Made by a program: the position numbers and the translations under genes
The notes under the pieces: model-generated
Seen by the model: only the letters and a program-made list of their open reading frames with translations
The model's database searches: none
Told to the model about the DNA's origin: nothing
Part shown: positions 16,074 to 25,043 of the stretch, in pieces
Layout of the letters: each line of letters starts with the position of its first letter
How positions within the stretch are numbered: the first letter of the stretch is position 1
DNA from: Cellulomonas sp. Leaf334
GTDB lineage: Bacteria; Actinomycetota; Actinomycetes; Actinomycetales; Cellulomonadaceae
Assembly (NCBI RefSeq): GCF_001424195.1
Contig: NZ_LMOO01000008.1
Location: forward strand, 62,001 to 126,000
DNA: 64,000 bases
Reading direction: 5' to 3'

Positions 16074-16693
16074 TGCGCCATCCTCGGGTCGTGCGTCGGG
16101 TCGGGGTACATCGCGGGGCAGCCGGCGCCGACGGCGTCGGGACGCAGCTCGTAGTGCCAGGGCTCGTTGCCGTAGACCTGGCACAGCCCGTACCCGGCGC
16201 CGTGCTCCGACAGCCACGCCGTGGCTGCCCACGGTCCCACGTCGACCGCGTCCCCCCGCACATGCGGGGACGTCTCTGCCGTCGCCACCCAGCGCGCGGC
16301 CTCCTGCGCCGAGCCGTACTGAACGACGGCGTCCTGCAGGAGGCGGTCCTGGTACTCCGCGGAGCGCCAACCGCTGTTGACGACGAACGCGACCCCGTCA
16401 CCCGTCGCGTCGGTCGCGGCGCGGCGGAGCGCGTCGAGCAGTGCGCCGTCGAGGTTCGTGACGGCCGGGACGTCGTCGTCGAAGACCGTCACGCCGTCGG
16501 GGACGCTGCCGTCGGCACCGAGCTGACCGGGGTCGTCGACCGGGGCGACGGCAGATGGCGGAGGCGGTGGGACGGCCGCCTGGCCGCGGGGCGCCGCCGA
16601 CGGCCCGTCGTCGAGAAGCCCGACGCCCGCGGCCACGACACCGGCGAACGCCAGGGCGACCACGGCGGACCGGGTACGGGTGGAGGAGGACAT
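16070..16693 (-). CDS. M15-family D,D-carboxypeptidase (VanY-like)
   Basis: A 207-residue exported peptidase. An N-terminal hydrophobic segment (AVVALAFAGVVAAGVGLL) acts as signal or anchor, followed by a Pro-rich spacer and a peptidase M15 domain with the zinc and catalytic motifs SPHVRGDAVDVG (HxxxxxxD) and EPWHYELR (His ligand with preceding Glu). It should trim the last D-Ala from peptidoglycan stem peptides. The gene is the first of a two-gene unit with vanZ, transcribed away from the two-component system and controlled from the 87-base region between them. VanHAX homologues are not in the window, so true glycopeptide resistance is not implied. Confidence 0.85.
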   Translation of the reverse strand: MSSSTRTRSAVVALAFAGVVAAGVGLLDDGPSAAPRGQAAVPPPPPSAVAPVDDPGQLGADGSVPDGVTVFDDDVPAVTNLDGALLDALRRAATDATGDGVAFVVNSGWRSAEYQDRLLQDAVVQYGSAQEAARWVATAETSPHVRGDAVDVGPWAATAWLSEHGAGYGLCQVYGNEPWHYELRPDAVGAGCPAMYPDPTHDPRMAQ

Positions 16694-16730
16694 CGCCCCA
16701 GCCAACGCGACCGCGTGTTGCCGTCGCGTA

Positions 16731-16748
16731 GGGAGATCTCGATATCCC
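16731..16748. promoter_or_regulatory. Imperfect palindrome between the VanY-like gene and the response regulator
   Basis: GGGAGATCTCGATATCCC is an imperfect 18-base inverted repeat in the divergent region. It is the natural place for the response regulator to bind and control both directions. It is 33 bases upstream of the regulator's GTG start. Confidence 0.4.
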
Positions 16749-16780
16749 GACGATAGGTGGCTGCTCGTAGAGTCGAGAGA

Positions 16781-17452
16781 GTGCGTGTGCTGATCGTCGA
16801 GGACGAGCCCTACCTGGCCGAGGCCATCCGCGACGGACTGCGGCTCGAGGCCATCGCCGCCGACATCGCCGGGGACGGGGACACCGCCCTGGAGCTGTTC
16901 GACGTCCACGCCTACGACCTCGCCGTCCTCGACCGCGACATCCCCGGACCGTCCGGGGACGTCGTCGCCGAGCGCATCGTCGCGTCCGGACGCGGGACAC
17001 CGATCCTCATGCTCACCGCCGCCGACCGGCTCGACGACCTGGCCTCGGGCTTCGGGCTCGGCGCCGACGACTACCTCACCAAGCCGTTCGACATGCGCGA
17101 GCTCGTGCTCCGGCTGCGGGCGCTCGACCGGCGGCGCGCCCACCACCGGCCGCCCGTGCACGAGATCGCCGGCCTACGGCTGGACCCGTTCCGCCGCGAG
17201 GTCTACCGCGACGGCCGCTACGTCCCGCTGACCCGCAAGCAGTTCGCCGTCCTCGAGGTCCTCGTCGCGGCCGACGGCGGCGTGGTCAGCGCGGAGGAGC
17301 TCCTCGAACGGGCGTGGGACGAGAACGCCGACCCGTTCACGAACGCCGTGCGGATCACCGTGTCCCTGCTGCGCAAGCGCCTCGGCGAGCCCTGGCTCAT
17401 CTCCACGGTCCCCGGCGCCGGGTACCGCATCGAGGCGGACCCGCGTGGATAG
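16781..17452 (+). CDS. OmpR/PhoB-type response regulator
   Basis: A 223-residue response regulator. The receiver has the acidic pair in IVEDEP, phospho-acceptor Asp51 in VLDRDIPG, and Lys of LTKPFD; the C-terminal winged helix (about 130-220) shows LTRKQFAVLEVL and TVPGAGYRIE. The GTG start gives the family-typical MRVLIVEDE-like opening. It overlaps the kinase gene by eight bases. Divergent from the vanY-like/vanZ-like pair, it probably regulates them in response to an envelope signal. Confidence 0.93.
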   Translation: MRVLIVEDEPYLAEAIRDGLRLEAIAADIAGDGDTALELFDVHAYDLAVLDRDIPGPSGDVVAERIVASGRGTPILMLTAADRLDDLASGFGLGADDYLTKPFDMRELVLRLRALDRRRAHHRPPVHEIAGLRLDPFRREVYRDGRYVPLTRKQFAVLEVLVAADGGVVSAEELLERAWDENADPFTNAVRITVSLLRKRLGEPWLISTVPGAGYRIEADPRG

Positions 17453-18563
17453 GGAGCCCGGTCTGAGCGTCCGCCTCAAGCTGACCCTCAGCTACGCGGG
17501 GTTCCTCCTGGTCGCGGGGGTCCTGCTCATCGCGGTCGTGTGGGTGTTCCTGCTGCGGTACGTCCCCGACCAGGCCGTCACGGTGTCCGGGGACGACGCG
17601 CCCGGCGGACCGGGTCTGTTCATCCCCGGCCGCCGTGACCTGTGGCGCGCCTTCGCCCCCAAGGCAGCCCTCATGCTCGCGTTCCTCGCAGTGTTCGGGC
17701 TGGTCGGCGGGTGGCTCCTCGCCAGCCGGATGCTCGCGCCGCTGCAGCGCATCACCGAGGTCACCCGCACGGCCGGGAGCGGTTCGCTCTCGCACCGGAT
17801 CCGGCTGCCCGGCCGACGGGACGAGCTCCGCGAGCTCGCCGACACCGTCGACGCGATGCTCGACCGGCTCGAGGCGCACGTCGCCGAGCAGCGCCGGTTC
17901 GCCGCCAACGCATCCCACGAGCTGCGCACCCCGCTGGCGACCACCCAGGCCCTCCTCGACGTCGCCCGCCAGGACCCCCCGCACGACCCCGGTGAGCTGG
18001 TCGAACGCCTGCACGCGGTCAACGCCCGCGCGATCGACCTCACCGAGGCTCTGCTGCTGCTCAGCCGCGCCGACCAGCGGTCCTTCCTCCGCGAGCGCGT
18101 CGACCTGTCGCTCCTGGCGGAGGAGGCCGCCGAGACGCTGCTGCCCTTCGCGGAGGGGCGCGGCGTGAGCATCGAGACCTCGGGGGACGTCACGCCCGCC
18201 GTCGGGTCACGGGCCCTCCTGCTGCAGATGGTCACGAACCTCGTGCACAACGCGATCGTCCACAACCTCCCGGCGGGCGGGACGGTGCAGGTCAGGACGG
18301 GCGTGCTCAAGGGCTCCGTCGTCGTCACCGTCGAGAACACCGGCGAGACGCTCGACCCGGCGCGGGTCGCGACCCTCGTCGAACCGTTCCAGCGCGGCAC
18401 GGCACGCGTGCACGGGGACCAGGCGGGTGTCGGCCTCGGGCTGGCGATCGTCGACAGCATCGTCCGGGCGCACGACGGGCACCTCGTCCTGACCCCGCTG
18501 GCCACCGGGGGCCTGCGCGTCGTGGTGCGCCTGCCGGCCGCGCCTCCGCGGACCGACCACTGA
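17445..18563 (+). CDS. Sensor histidine kinase
   Basis: A 372-residue membrane histidine kinase. Two helices (about 15-37 and 76-95) bracket a short external loop of about 40 residues, which is too small for a large ligand domain and typical of intramembrane envelope sensors. HAMP, then the H-box ASHELRTPLATT (His158), N-box LVHNAIVHN and the G-box GVGLGLAIVDS follow. The GTG start overlaps the response regulator stop. The pair most resembles envelope-stress kinases; the stimulus is unknown. Confidence 0.92.
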   Translation: MDREPGLSVRLKLTLSYAGFLLVAGVLLIAVVWVFLLRYVPDQAVTVSGDDAPGGPGLFIPGRRDLWRAFAPKAALMLAFLAVFGLVGGWLLASRMLAPLQRITEVTRTAGSGSLSHRIRLPGRRDELRELADTVDAMLDRLEAHVAEQRRFAANASHELRTPLATTQALLDVARQDPPHDPGELVERLHAVNARAIDLTEALLLLSRADQRSFLRERVDLSLLAEEAAETLLPFAEGRGVSIETSGDVTPAVGSRALLLQMVTNLVHNAIVHNLPAGGTVQVRTGVLKGSVVVTVENTGETLDPARVATLVEPFQRGTARVHGDQAGVGLGLAIVDSIVRAHDGHLVLTPLATGGLRVVVRLPAAPPRTDH

Positions 18564-18586
18564 CGGTCGTGCCAGAGTCGACCACG

Positions 18587-18877
18587 ATGGACGGGGAGCC
18601 GCGAGCGCCGATCTCACCGACCCGCCTGCGCGCGGGCGTGTTCCTGATCCTGCTCTGGTGGATCCCCGTGTGGCTCGCTGCACCGGTCATCGCCGAGGCC
18701 TTCGGGCTCGACGTCGAGAAGGTAGTGATCGGCCTCGTCGTCGTCCAGACCGTCGTCGGCGGCCTGGGAGCGCTCGTCGCGGGCACGCAGATCACCCGCA
18801 TCCTGCGTGGCGTCCCGCGGAAGCGGATGCTGCCGACCGTCTGGCGGGTGTTCCGGCACGGGTCGCTCGACGGGTGA
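18587..18877 (+). CDS. Small two-helix membrane protein after the histidine kinase
   Basis: A 96-residue protein with two convincing membrane helices (AGVFLILLWWIPVWLAAPVI and VVIGLVVVQTVVGGLGALVAG) and a basic tail (RGVPRKRMLPTVWRVFRHG). A GTG at 18569 would add six residues; no clear ribosome site favours either. It follows the kinase by 23 bases and may be co-transcribed. It lies wholly antisense to the open 3' extension of the minus-strand HTH gene; its hydrophobic pattern makes this the believable coding strand here. Confidence 0.6.
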   Translation: MDGEPRAPISPTRLRAGVFLILLWWIPVWLAAPVIAEAFGLDVEKVVIGLVVVQTVVGGLGALVAGTQITRILRGVPRKRMLPTVWRVFRHGSLDG

Positions 18878-19456
18878 CCTGGTCAGAACGCCGACGTCAC
18901 CGCCACCGACACGGTCCAGGTACGCCCGCCCCCGCGGGGACAACCGGTACCCGACCTCCAGGCTGTGCGTCAGGCCGAGCTCCTTGAGCCGGCGCACGTC
19001 CCGCTTGAACGAAGCGGTCTCCCGGCCCAGCGACGCGGCGAGGTCCGGGGCGCGGGTCGCCGGGCGGTCGCGGATCAGCTCGAGGGTCTGCCGCGTCCAC
19101 GGCGTCCGCGCGTCCCAGCGGGCGAGCCTGGCCGTGAGGTCCGCCAGCTGCTGCGCGGTGAACGTCGTGTCGGCGGAGAGCGCGTCACGCGGGTCGGGGC
19201 CACCCCACGACAGCCCGATCCGGAACAGCGGCAGCTCCGTCCGGCCGCCGACCACCTCGTCCACCGACGACGCCCCTGCCGCGCGCGCCTCGTCGGGCGT
19301 CGCGCCGCCGACCTCGTCGACGGCGCCGACGAGCACGACACCGACGGACGACAGGAACGAGCCGCCCGGCGTGACGCGTGGGCTCGACCACCGTCGGAAC
19401 GCCAGGGTCACCTCTCCGCGGCGGATCCCGTCGGCGGTGCGCTGGTCGAGGAGCAC
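18614..19456 (-). CDS. ASCH-like/HTH protein with unusual C-terminal extension
   Basis: A 280-residue product if read to its first stop. Residues 1-190 match an actinobacterial family whose members begin LLxxxxxDGIxxGEVTLAFRRW and end in a winged-helix part (RPATRAPDLAASLGRETASF and then LKELGLTHSLEVGYRLSPRG). The core fold is ASCH/PUA-like, suggesting RNA or modified-base binding joined to a DNA-binding helix. Family members normally end at about SPRGRAYLDRV. Here no stop follows, and about 95 low-complexity, Asp/Pro/Arg-rich residues are read antisense to the small membrane protein. The GTG start is directly preceded by GGAGGT with almost no spacer, which is odd but family-consistent. The extension may not be functional. 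Confidence 0.65.
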   Translation of the reverse strand: MLLDQRTADGIRRGEVTLAFRRWSSPRVTPGGSFLSSVGVVLVGAVDEVGGATPDEARAAGASSVDEVVGGRTELPLFRIGLSWGGPDPRDALSADTTFTAQQLADLTARLARWDARTPWTRQTLELIRDRPATRAPDLAASLGRETASFKRDVRRLKELGLTHSLEVGYRLSPRGRAYLDRVGGGDVGVLTRSPVERPVPEHPPDGRQHPLPRDATQDAGDLRARDERSQAADDGLDDDEADHYLLDVEPEGLGDDRCSEPHGDPPEQDQEHARAQAGR

Positions 19457-19535
19457 ACCTCCATGATGCGCTCTTCCCAAACCGGTCCATACGGGGCAAG
19501 GTGGCTGGTTGTCCGAGCGCGACCGAGGAGCCCCC

Positions 19536-21323
19536 ATGCAGATCCGTCGCCGGCCACAGGGCGCTGCTGCGCTCGTCGCCGCCCTGGCCCTGGTCGTGAC
19601 CAGCGCCGCCGCTGCCGAGGCGCACGGAAAGCCTCCGAAGCCTCCGAAGCCCTCGAAGTCGGTGACCGTCAACCTCATCGCGTTCAACGACTTCCACGGC
19701 GCCATCGACCCACCGACGGGCAGCGGCGGGCTGGTCAACGGCACCCCCGCGGGCGGCGTCGAGTACCTCGCGACCGCGGTCAAGGCCCTGCGCGCCCAGC
19801 AGGAGCAGGAGTCGCCGCACAGCTTCACCGTGGCGGCCGGGGACCTCGTGGGCGCGAGCCCGCTGGTCAGTGCGGCGTTCCACGACGAGCCGACCGTCGA
19901 CGAGATGAACAGCCTGGGCCTGGACGTCACGAGCGTCGGGAACCATGAGTTCGACGAGGGCGTCACGGAGCTGCTCCGCCTGCAGAACGGCGGGTGCCAC
20001 CCGGTCGACGGCTGCCTGGACGGCGACGGGTTCGCCGGGGCGGACTACCCCATCCTGGCGGCGAACGTCGTCGACAGGAGGAGCAAGCGGCCCATCCTCC
20101 AGCCGTACACGATCGAGAAGGTCGGCGGCGTGAAGGTCGGCTTCGTCGGGATGACGCTCGAAGGCACCCCGAGCATCGTGAACCCGGCCGGGATCGCGAG
20201 CGTGAACTTCCTCGACGAGGCGCAGACGGCCAACCGGTACGCCCGCGAGCTGCGACACCACGGCGTGCGGTCGATCGTCCTGCTCCTGCACGAGGGCGGC
20301 CAGCAGACCGGCGCGGCACCGGACCCCAGCGGCTGCAGCGGCTTCTCGGGCGCCGTGACCGGCATCGTGTCGCAGCTGGACCCGGCGTACGGCGTGGTCG
20401 TCAGCGGCCACACGCACCGTGCCTACAGCTGTGCGCTGCCGAACTCGTCCGGGGCCAGCACCGTCGTGACCAGCGCAGGGAGCAACGGGACGGTCCTGAC
20501 GGACATCAGCATGACGCTCGACAAGCACACGAAGAAGATCGTCGCGGCCGACGCGCACAACATCATCGTCGAGAACGGCGTCAAGAACCCGGACGGCACC
20601 TGGCAGCAGTCCTCTCCCGGCGTGTTCGTGCGGAACCCCGCCACGGTCGACCCGCAGGCCAAGGTCATCGCGGACAAGTACCGCACCGCGGTGGCGCCCC
20701 TGGCCAACCGGGTCGTCGGCTCGATCTCCGCCGACATCGCCCGGGCCGTGACCCCGGCAGGAGAGAGCGCGCTGGGCGACGTCATCGCCGACGGCATGGT
20801 CGCCTACACCTCGTCGGCCGGGGCCCAGCTCGCCCTGATGAACCCCGGCGGCATCCGCGCGGACCTGATCTTCACCGCCTCACCGGGCGGTGAGGCGCCC
20901 GGGCAGGTGACCTACGGCGAGGTGTTCACGGTCCAGCCGTTCAACAACCTGGTGGTCACGGTGACGCTCACCGGCGCCCAGCTCAAGGAGGTCCTCGAGC
21001 AGCAGTTCGCGGGCTACGCCGGGCAGTCGACGACCAGGATCCTGCAGGTGTCCGACGGGTTCACGTACACCTACACCGCGTCGGCGCCCCTCGGGAGCCG
21101 GGTCGGCGCGATGACGCTGGACGGCGTCCCGCTCGACCCTGCCGGGACGTATCGCGTGAGCACCAACGACTTCCTCGCGAACGGCGGTGACGGGTTCACG
21201 AACCTCGCCGTCGCCACCGACCGTGTGACCGCACCCGGTTTCGACGTCGACTCGCTCGCGGCCTACGTCGCCGCCGGACCCGTCGGGCCGGGACCGCAGA
21301 ACCGGATCACGGTGGTGCCCTGA
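19536..21323 (+). CDS. Secreted 5'-nucleotidase / metallophosphoesterase
   Basis: A 595-residue exported enzyme that hydrolyses nucleotides outside the cell. A Sec signal ends near AEAHGKPP and is followed by a Lys-Pro-rich spacer. The N-terminal metallophosphatase domain carries the metal motifs FNDFHG, GDLVGASPLVS, GNHEFDEG and GHTHRAYSC; the C-terminal nucleotide-binding domain shows NPGGIRADL and the late STNDFLANGGDGF. No LPxTG or membrane anchor follows, so it should be released. GAGGAG five bases upstream fixes the ATG. It would feed nucleoside and phosphate uptake. Confidence 0.92.
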   Translation: MQIRRRPQGAAALVAALALVVTSAAAAEAHGKPPKPPKPSKSVTVNLIAFNDFHGAIDPPTGSGGLVNGTPAGGVEYLATAVKALRAQQEQESPHSFTVAAGDLVGASPLVSAAFHDEPTVDEMNSLGLDVTSVGNHEFDEGVTELLRLQNGGCHPVDGCLDGDGFAGADYPILAANVVDRRSKRPILQPYTIEKVGGVKVGFVGMTLEGTPSIVNPAGIASVNFLDEAQTANRYARELRHHGVRSIVLLLHEGGQQTGAAPDPSGCSGFSGAVTGIVSQLDPAYGVVVSGHTHRAYSCALPNSSGASTVVTSAGSNGTVLTDISMTLDKHTKKIVAADAHNIIVENGVKNPDGTWQQSSPGVFVRNPATVDPQAKVIADKYRTAVAPLANRVVGSISADIARAVTPAGESALGDVIADGMVAYTSSAGAQLALMNPGGIRADLIFTASPGGEAPGQVTYGEVFTVQPFNNLVVTVTLTGAQLKEVLEQQFAGYAGQSTTRILQVSDGFTYTYTASAPLGSRVGAMTLDGVPLDPAGTYRVSTNDFLANGGDGFTNLAVATDRVTAPGFDVDSLAAYVAAGPVGPGPQNRITVVP

Positions 21324-21499
21324 CGTCAGTCGGTCGCGGCCACGTACCCGTCGGGCGTGATCGTCGCGACGCCGCCGGCAGAGCCGAGCGCCGGGCGACG
21401 GCGGTTCGAGGACGTCAGGTAGGTCGACATCGAGGCGTGACCTGGGAACCAGCCCCGCGTGGCGCCGCCGACCGGCATCCTTGCCCGCAGGAGGCCTCG

Positions 21500-21907
21500 A
21501 TGACGACGAACGGTGAACGCACCCGCGGTGGCTCGCTGGTCGCCGTCGTCGCCCTGCTCGCCGGGTGCGCCGTCGCCGGATCGGGCTCGTCCGCAGGCGC
21601 CGCCGGTGTGACGCTCGACCCGGCCGAACCCCCGAGCCCAGGCTCGGCCACGGTCGCCCTCCTGGTCACCGAGACGGCGTGCAACAGCGGCGAGGACGCC
21701 GACGGTCGCATCGAGCTGGAGAGCCTGCGCGAGACGGACACCGCCGTCGAGCTGGTCGTCACGGTCACCCCTCGGGACGGTGGCCACGACTGCCAGTCCA
21801 ACCCGCCGACCCCCTTCGCGGTCGAGCTGGACGAACCGCTGGGCGACCGGCTGCTTCTGGACGCCTCGACGCAGCCGTCCCGGCCGGTCGCGATGCCGAC
21901 GAGCTGA
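21500..21907 (+). CDS. Small lipoprotein of unknown function
   Basis: A 135-residue predicted lipoprotein with lipobox LLAGC after a hydrophobic stretch. The mature part has a likely disulfide pair (TACNSGED and HDCQSNPP) and is strand-rich, ending near the cell surface. GCAGGAGG upstream fixes the ATG. The arrangement of ETACNSG and TPRDGGHDCQSNPPTPF recalls small actinobacterial lipoproteins that are annotated only as hypothetical. No neighbour gives a clue. Confidence 0.65.
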   Translation: MTTNGERTRGGSLVAVVALLAGCAVAGSGSSAGAAGVTLDPAEPPSPGSATVALLVTETACNSGEDADGRIELESLRETDTAVELVVTVTPRDGGHDCQSNPPTPFAVELDEPLGDRLLLDASTQPSRPVAMPTS

Positions 21908-21926
21908 CCGGCGGCCCACCTGCGGG

Positions 21927-23546
21927 TCAGCCCGCGAGCTCCTGGTAGGTGTCGATCAGGCCGACGAACTCCGACCTCAGGCCGTAGGAGTCCTCGCCGA
22001 GGGCGGCTTCGGCGCGTTCGCGGGCCCGGGTGGGGCTGGCGTCCTCGGCGTGCGGGGAGCCGGTCACCGCGAGGGCGAACTCGACGACAGCCGACGCGAA
22101 CCTGAAGTCGCTCGTCGGCCTGGTGGTGAAGACGCTCGCCCGGGCGGGGAAGACGACCTCGGTGCTGGTGCCGGCGCCCGGCTGCTTGTAGCGGACGTGC
22201 ACGGTCAGGAAGTCGGTGGACTGCCCGGACTCGACGTCCTGGTAGTCCAGGTCGTCGACCGGCGCCCCCTCACGAGCCGGGACCAGCTCGTAGAACGCCG
22301 TGACGGCGTGCCCGGCTCCGACGTCGCCGGCGTCCTTGGTGTCGTCGTCGAACTCCTCGTCCTCCAGGCGCCGGTTGTCGTAGCCCAGCAGCCGGTACTC
22401 GGCGACGGTCGCCGGGTTGAACTCGACCTGGACCTTGAGGTCCTGGGCGACGACGAACATCGTCGAGTCGAACTCGTCCACCAGGACCTTGCGCGCCTCG
22501 TCGAGGGTGTCGATGTACGCGTAGTTGCCGTTGCCGTGGTCGGCGATGGCTTCCATCGTGTTGTCCTTGAGGTTCCCCATCCCGAACCCGAGCACCGAGA
22601 TGTAGACCCCTGACTTCGCGTGGTCCTCGATCAGGTCGGTGAGCTGCTCGGGGGTGGACGGGCCGACGTTGAAGTCGCCGTCGGTCGCCAGGATGACCCG
22701 GTTGTTCCCACCGTCGACGAAGTTCTCCGCCGCCAGCTCGTAGGCGGTCTGCAGGCCCTGCGCGCCGCCGGTGGATCCTCCCGCCTGCAGCTCGCGCAGG
22801 ATCTCCACCAGCTCGCCGCGCCGGTCGCCCGGCACGGAGTCGGCGAGCACCTGGTCGCTTCCGGCGTAGGTCACGATCGAGACCGTGTCGTCCTCGTCGA
22901 GCTGCTCGACCAGCAGCTCGAACGAGTCGGCGAGCAGCGGCAGCTTGTTCGGTTCGTCCATCGAGCCGGACACGTCGAGCAGGAAGACGATGTTGTTGCC
23001 CTGGCTGGTCGGCTTCGCGGCCGTCGCCTGCACGCCGATCATCGCCAGCTGGTGGTCGGGTGACCACGGCGACTCCGCGATCTGCGTCGTGACGGTGAAC
23101 GGGTCCTCCGCATCCCCGTCCGGCGTCGGGTAGTCGTAGTCGAAGTAGTTGACCAGCTCCTCGATCCGGACGCCCTCCGGCGCGACGCCCTGCCGCAGCT
23201 GGCGGCGCAGGTTGCTGTACGACGCGGTGTCGACGTCGGAGGCGAACGTCGACAGCGGGCTCGTCGTCACGTCCTGGAACGACTGCTCCGGGGAGTCGTC
23301 GTACTCCTCCTGCTCGTCGACCGGGACGTCGCGCCACTGCTCCGGGGGGACGGAGCCGTCGTAGGCGATGCCCTCGTGGTAGGAGGCGTCACTCATGCCG
23401 TCCGCGCCGCTGCAGGCGGCGAGCGCGCCGACGACCGCAACCGCAGCCACAGCAGCGACGACGCGCGTCGGCGCCTTTTCGCGACCACGCGCCTTCGCCG
23501 TGAAAAGGGCACCCATCAATGACCGAGCGCGCATCGCTGCCTCCAT
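21927..23546 (-). CDS. VWA-domain lipoprotein, YfbK-like
   Basis: A 539-residue exported protein. The signal has the lipobox LAAC after an Ala/Val-rich helix. An N-terminal 'von Willebrand N' part (about 85-160) is followed by a VWA domain with a complete MIDAS, DVSGSMDEPN, and later TDGDFN. A C-terminal DUF3520-type domain follows (about 370-530). Proteins of this build, such as YfbK, are surface or periplasmic metal-dependent adhesion proteins; their ligands are unknown. Three ATGs lie at the 5' end, and I list the outermost. A low-GC gap of about 400 bases lies upstream. Confidence 0.88.
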   Translation of the reverse strand: MEAAMRARSLMGALFTAKARGREKAPTRVVAAVAAVAVVGALAACSGADGMSDASYHEGIAYDGSVPPEQWRDVPVDEQEEYDDSPEQSFQDVTTSPLSTFASDVDTASYSNLRRQLRQGVAPEGVRIEELVNYFDYDYPTPDGDAEDPFTVTTQIAESPWSPDHQLAMIGVQATAAKPTSQGNNIVFLLDVSGSMDEPNKLPLLADSFELLVEQLDEDDTVSIVTYAGSDQVLADSVPGDRRGELVEILRELQAGGSTGGAQGLQTAYELAAENFVDGGNNRVILATDGDFNVGPSTPEQLTDLIEDHAKSGVYISVLGFGMGNLKDNTMEAIADHGNGNYAYIDTLDEARKVLVDEFDSTMFVVAQDLKVQVEFNPATVAEYRLLGYDNRRLEDEEFDDDTKDAGDVGAGHAVTAFYELVPAREGAPVDDLDYQDVESGQSTDFLTVHVRYKQPGAGTSTEVVFPARASVFTTRPTSDFRFASAVVEFALAVTGSPHAEDASPTRARERAEAALGEDSYGLRSEFVGLIDTYQELAG

Positions 23547-23942
23547 TGTTCGAGGACTGAAGCGTGGCGGTCGGCGGGGTCCGGGACCAGCACGACACGG
23601 TCACGTGAACGTCCCGTTCGGGTAACGGATGGGCGTGCCCTCCGCAGACCGAGACACCGTCGTGACCAGGGAGATCGTCCCCCGAGGCCCGACCGCGGGC
23701 GAAGGCGACGCAGCCGCGACGGCGATCGGGACAATATCCTCGGCGTCGGCCGGCCCGACAAAAGAATCGTCAGTTCGGCGGCTTCACATTTCCTCTACAA
23801 CCTGACCGACATCCACACAAAAGCGACCGCCCGTGGAAATACGGCTACATCGACGCGGTCCACGGGAGCCAGTCACGGGGAGCGGCCCAGCTCGAGATCG
23901 TCGGCGTCGCTCACGGGCGATCGTGCCGACGCATGCCGTCGA
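23547..23942. other. Intergenic gap upstream of the VWA lipoprotein gene
   Basis: No convincing gene is seen in these 396 bases. The part from about 23740 to 23870 is visibly poorer in GC than its surroundings. A short inverted repeat GAACG-TCC-CGTTC lies at 23607-23619, close to the lipoprotein start; its half-sites are five bases apart, not four, so it is not a good LexA box. Confidence 0.6.
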
Positions 23943-25043
23943 CTACTCCGGTCCCGTGACCGTGCCGTCGAGCACCGAGCCTCGCAGCTCCGGGTAGTCG
24001 GTCCCCACCGCGCAGTACGCCGTCGTCGCACCCGTCGACCAGTCGTCCGGGTGCGGGAAGCTCACGTCCGTCCAGACGACCCACTCGTCGAGCAGACCCG
24101 GCGCCGCGCGCTCGATCGTCGCCGTGCACTGCGCGAACCCGCGGTCGTACCCGGCGTCCGACGGGTCCGCCAACGCGTCGACCGGAGCCGACATGGGCAG
24201 GACCGCGACGATCTCCAGCGCGTGCGCCTCGCCGCAGTCCACCGGGTCGGCCGTGCCGAGGTCCCACGACCCCGGGTACTCGCGCAGGCAGTCGCCGACG
24301 ACGAGGTCCGAGCGCAGCGTGTAGTCGGGAAGCTCGTCCTCGTACGGCAGGCCGCCGACAGCGCTCGGGTTCGACGACGCCCAGATCGCGAGCCACACCC
24401 AGCCGATGCACACGAGAGTGCTGACCGCACCGACGACCACACCGGCGATCGCCATCCCGCGGCCCTTCGTGCCGCGCCGCCGGATCCTGCGCAACGCACC
24501 GATCCCCAGGCCCAGACCGACGGGCCCCGGAATCCCCGCGAGGACCAGCAGACCCGCGACGCTGGTCACGAGCGAGGCGATCGCCAGACCGTCCGTCGGC
24601 GGCTCGACGACGCCGCCGTACCCGAAGGGCGCCCCCGGGAAGCCGGGCGTGCCGTACGGCGGCGGACCGCCGTAGGCGCCGGGAACCCCGTAGGACGGCG
24701 GTGGCGCTCCGTACGGGACGGGCGCGCCGTAGGGAGCGGGCGCGCCGTACACGGGTGGCTGCGCGATCGGGACGGCCGGACCGTAAGCGTCGGCCTGCGG
24801 GTACGGGCCCGGCTGGGCGTACGGGCCGGCCTGGCCGTAGGGCGGGTATCCCAGGGCCGGCTGGGGTACGGCGGGCGGGGCGAAGGGCGTCGCCTCCCCC
24901 GTGGTCGGCAGGGCGTACGGAGACGTCCCCCTCGCCGGAGGGCGGTGCTCGTCCGCCGACCGTCCGGCGTCGACCGCCGGGCGAGGGCCTCCCGGCGGGG
25001 CGAACGGCGTCCCGCCGGGCTCGGGTCCTGTCTGCTCACTCAC
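23943..25043 (-). CDS. DUF4190-type membrane protein with Pro/Tyr/Gly-rich N-terminus
   Basis: A 366-residue protein. The first 160 residues are a disordered Pro/Gly/Tyr/Ala-rich repeat region (PYGQAGPYAQPGPYPQ type), followed by the DUF4190 helices (AIASLVTSVAGLLVLAGIPG and GMAIAGVVVGAVSTLVCIG). A C-terminal extracytoplasmic domain contains paired cysteines (GDCLREYPG, VDCGEAHA, AQCTATIE, AYCAVGTD), which looks like the septum-formation-family fold. GTG at 25043 gives the natural beginning VSEQTGPEPGG. Pro/Tyr-rich tails of this kind often interact with envelope or division proteins. Function not known. Confidence 0.78.
   Translation of the reverse strand: MSEQTGPEPGGTPFAPPGGPRPAVDAGRSADEHRPPARGTSPYALPTTGEATPFAPPAVPQPALGYPPYGQAGPYAQPGPYPQADAYGPAVPIAQPPVYGAPAPYGAPVPYGAPPPSYGVPGAYGGPPPYGTPGFPGAPFGYGGVVEPPTDGLAIASLVTSVAGLLVLAGIPGPVGLGLGIGALRRIRRRGTKGRGMAIAGVVVGAVSTLVCIGWVWLAIWASSNPSAVGGLPYEDELPDYTLRSDLVVGDCLREYPGSWDLGTADPVDCGEAHALEIVAVLPMSAPVDALADPSDAGYDRGFAQCTATIERAAPGLLDEWVVWTDVSFPHPDDWSTGATTAYCAVGTDYPELRGSVLDGTVTGPE

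Noticed and set aside
21326..21919. A minus-strand gene opposite the small lipoprotein
   Set aside because: Basic, low-complexity translation without motif; the plus strand has a lipobox and a ribosome site.
23607..23619. LexA/SOS box (GAACGTCCCGTTC)
   Set aside because: Spacing between GAAC and GTTC is five bases, not the four of the actinobacterial SOS box.
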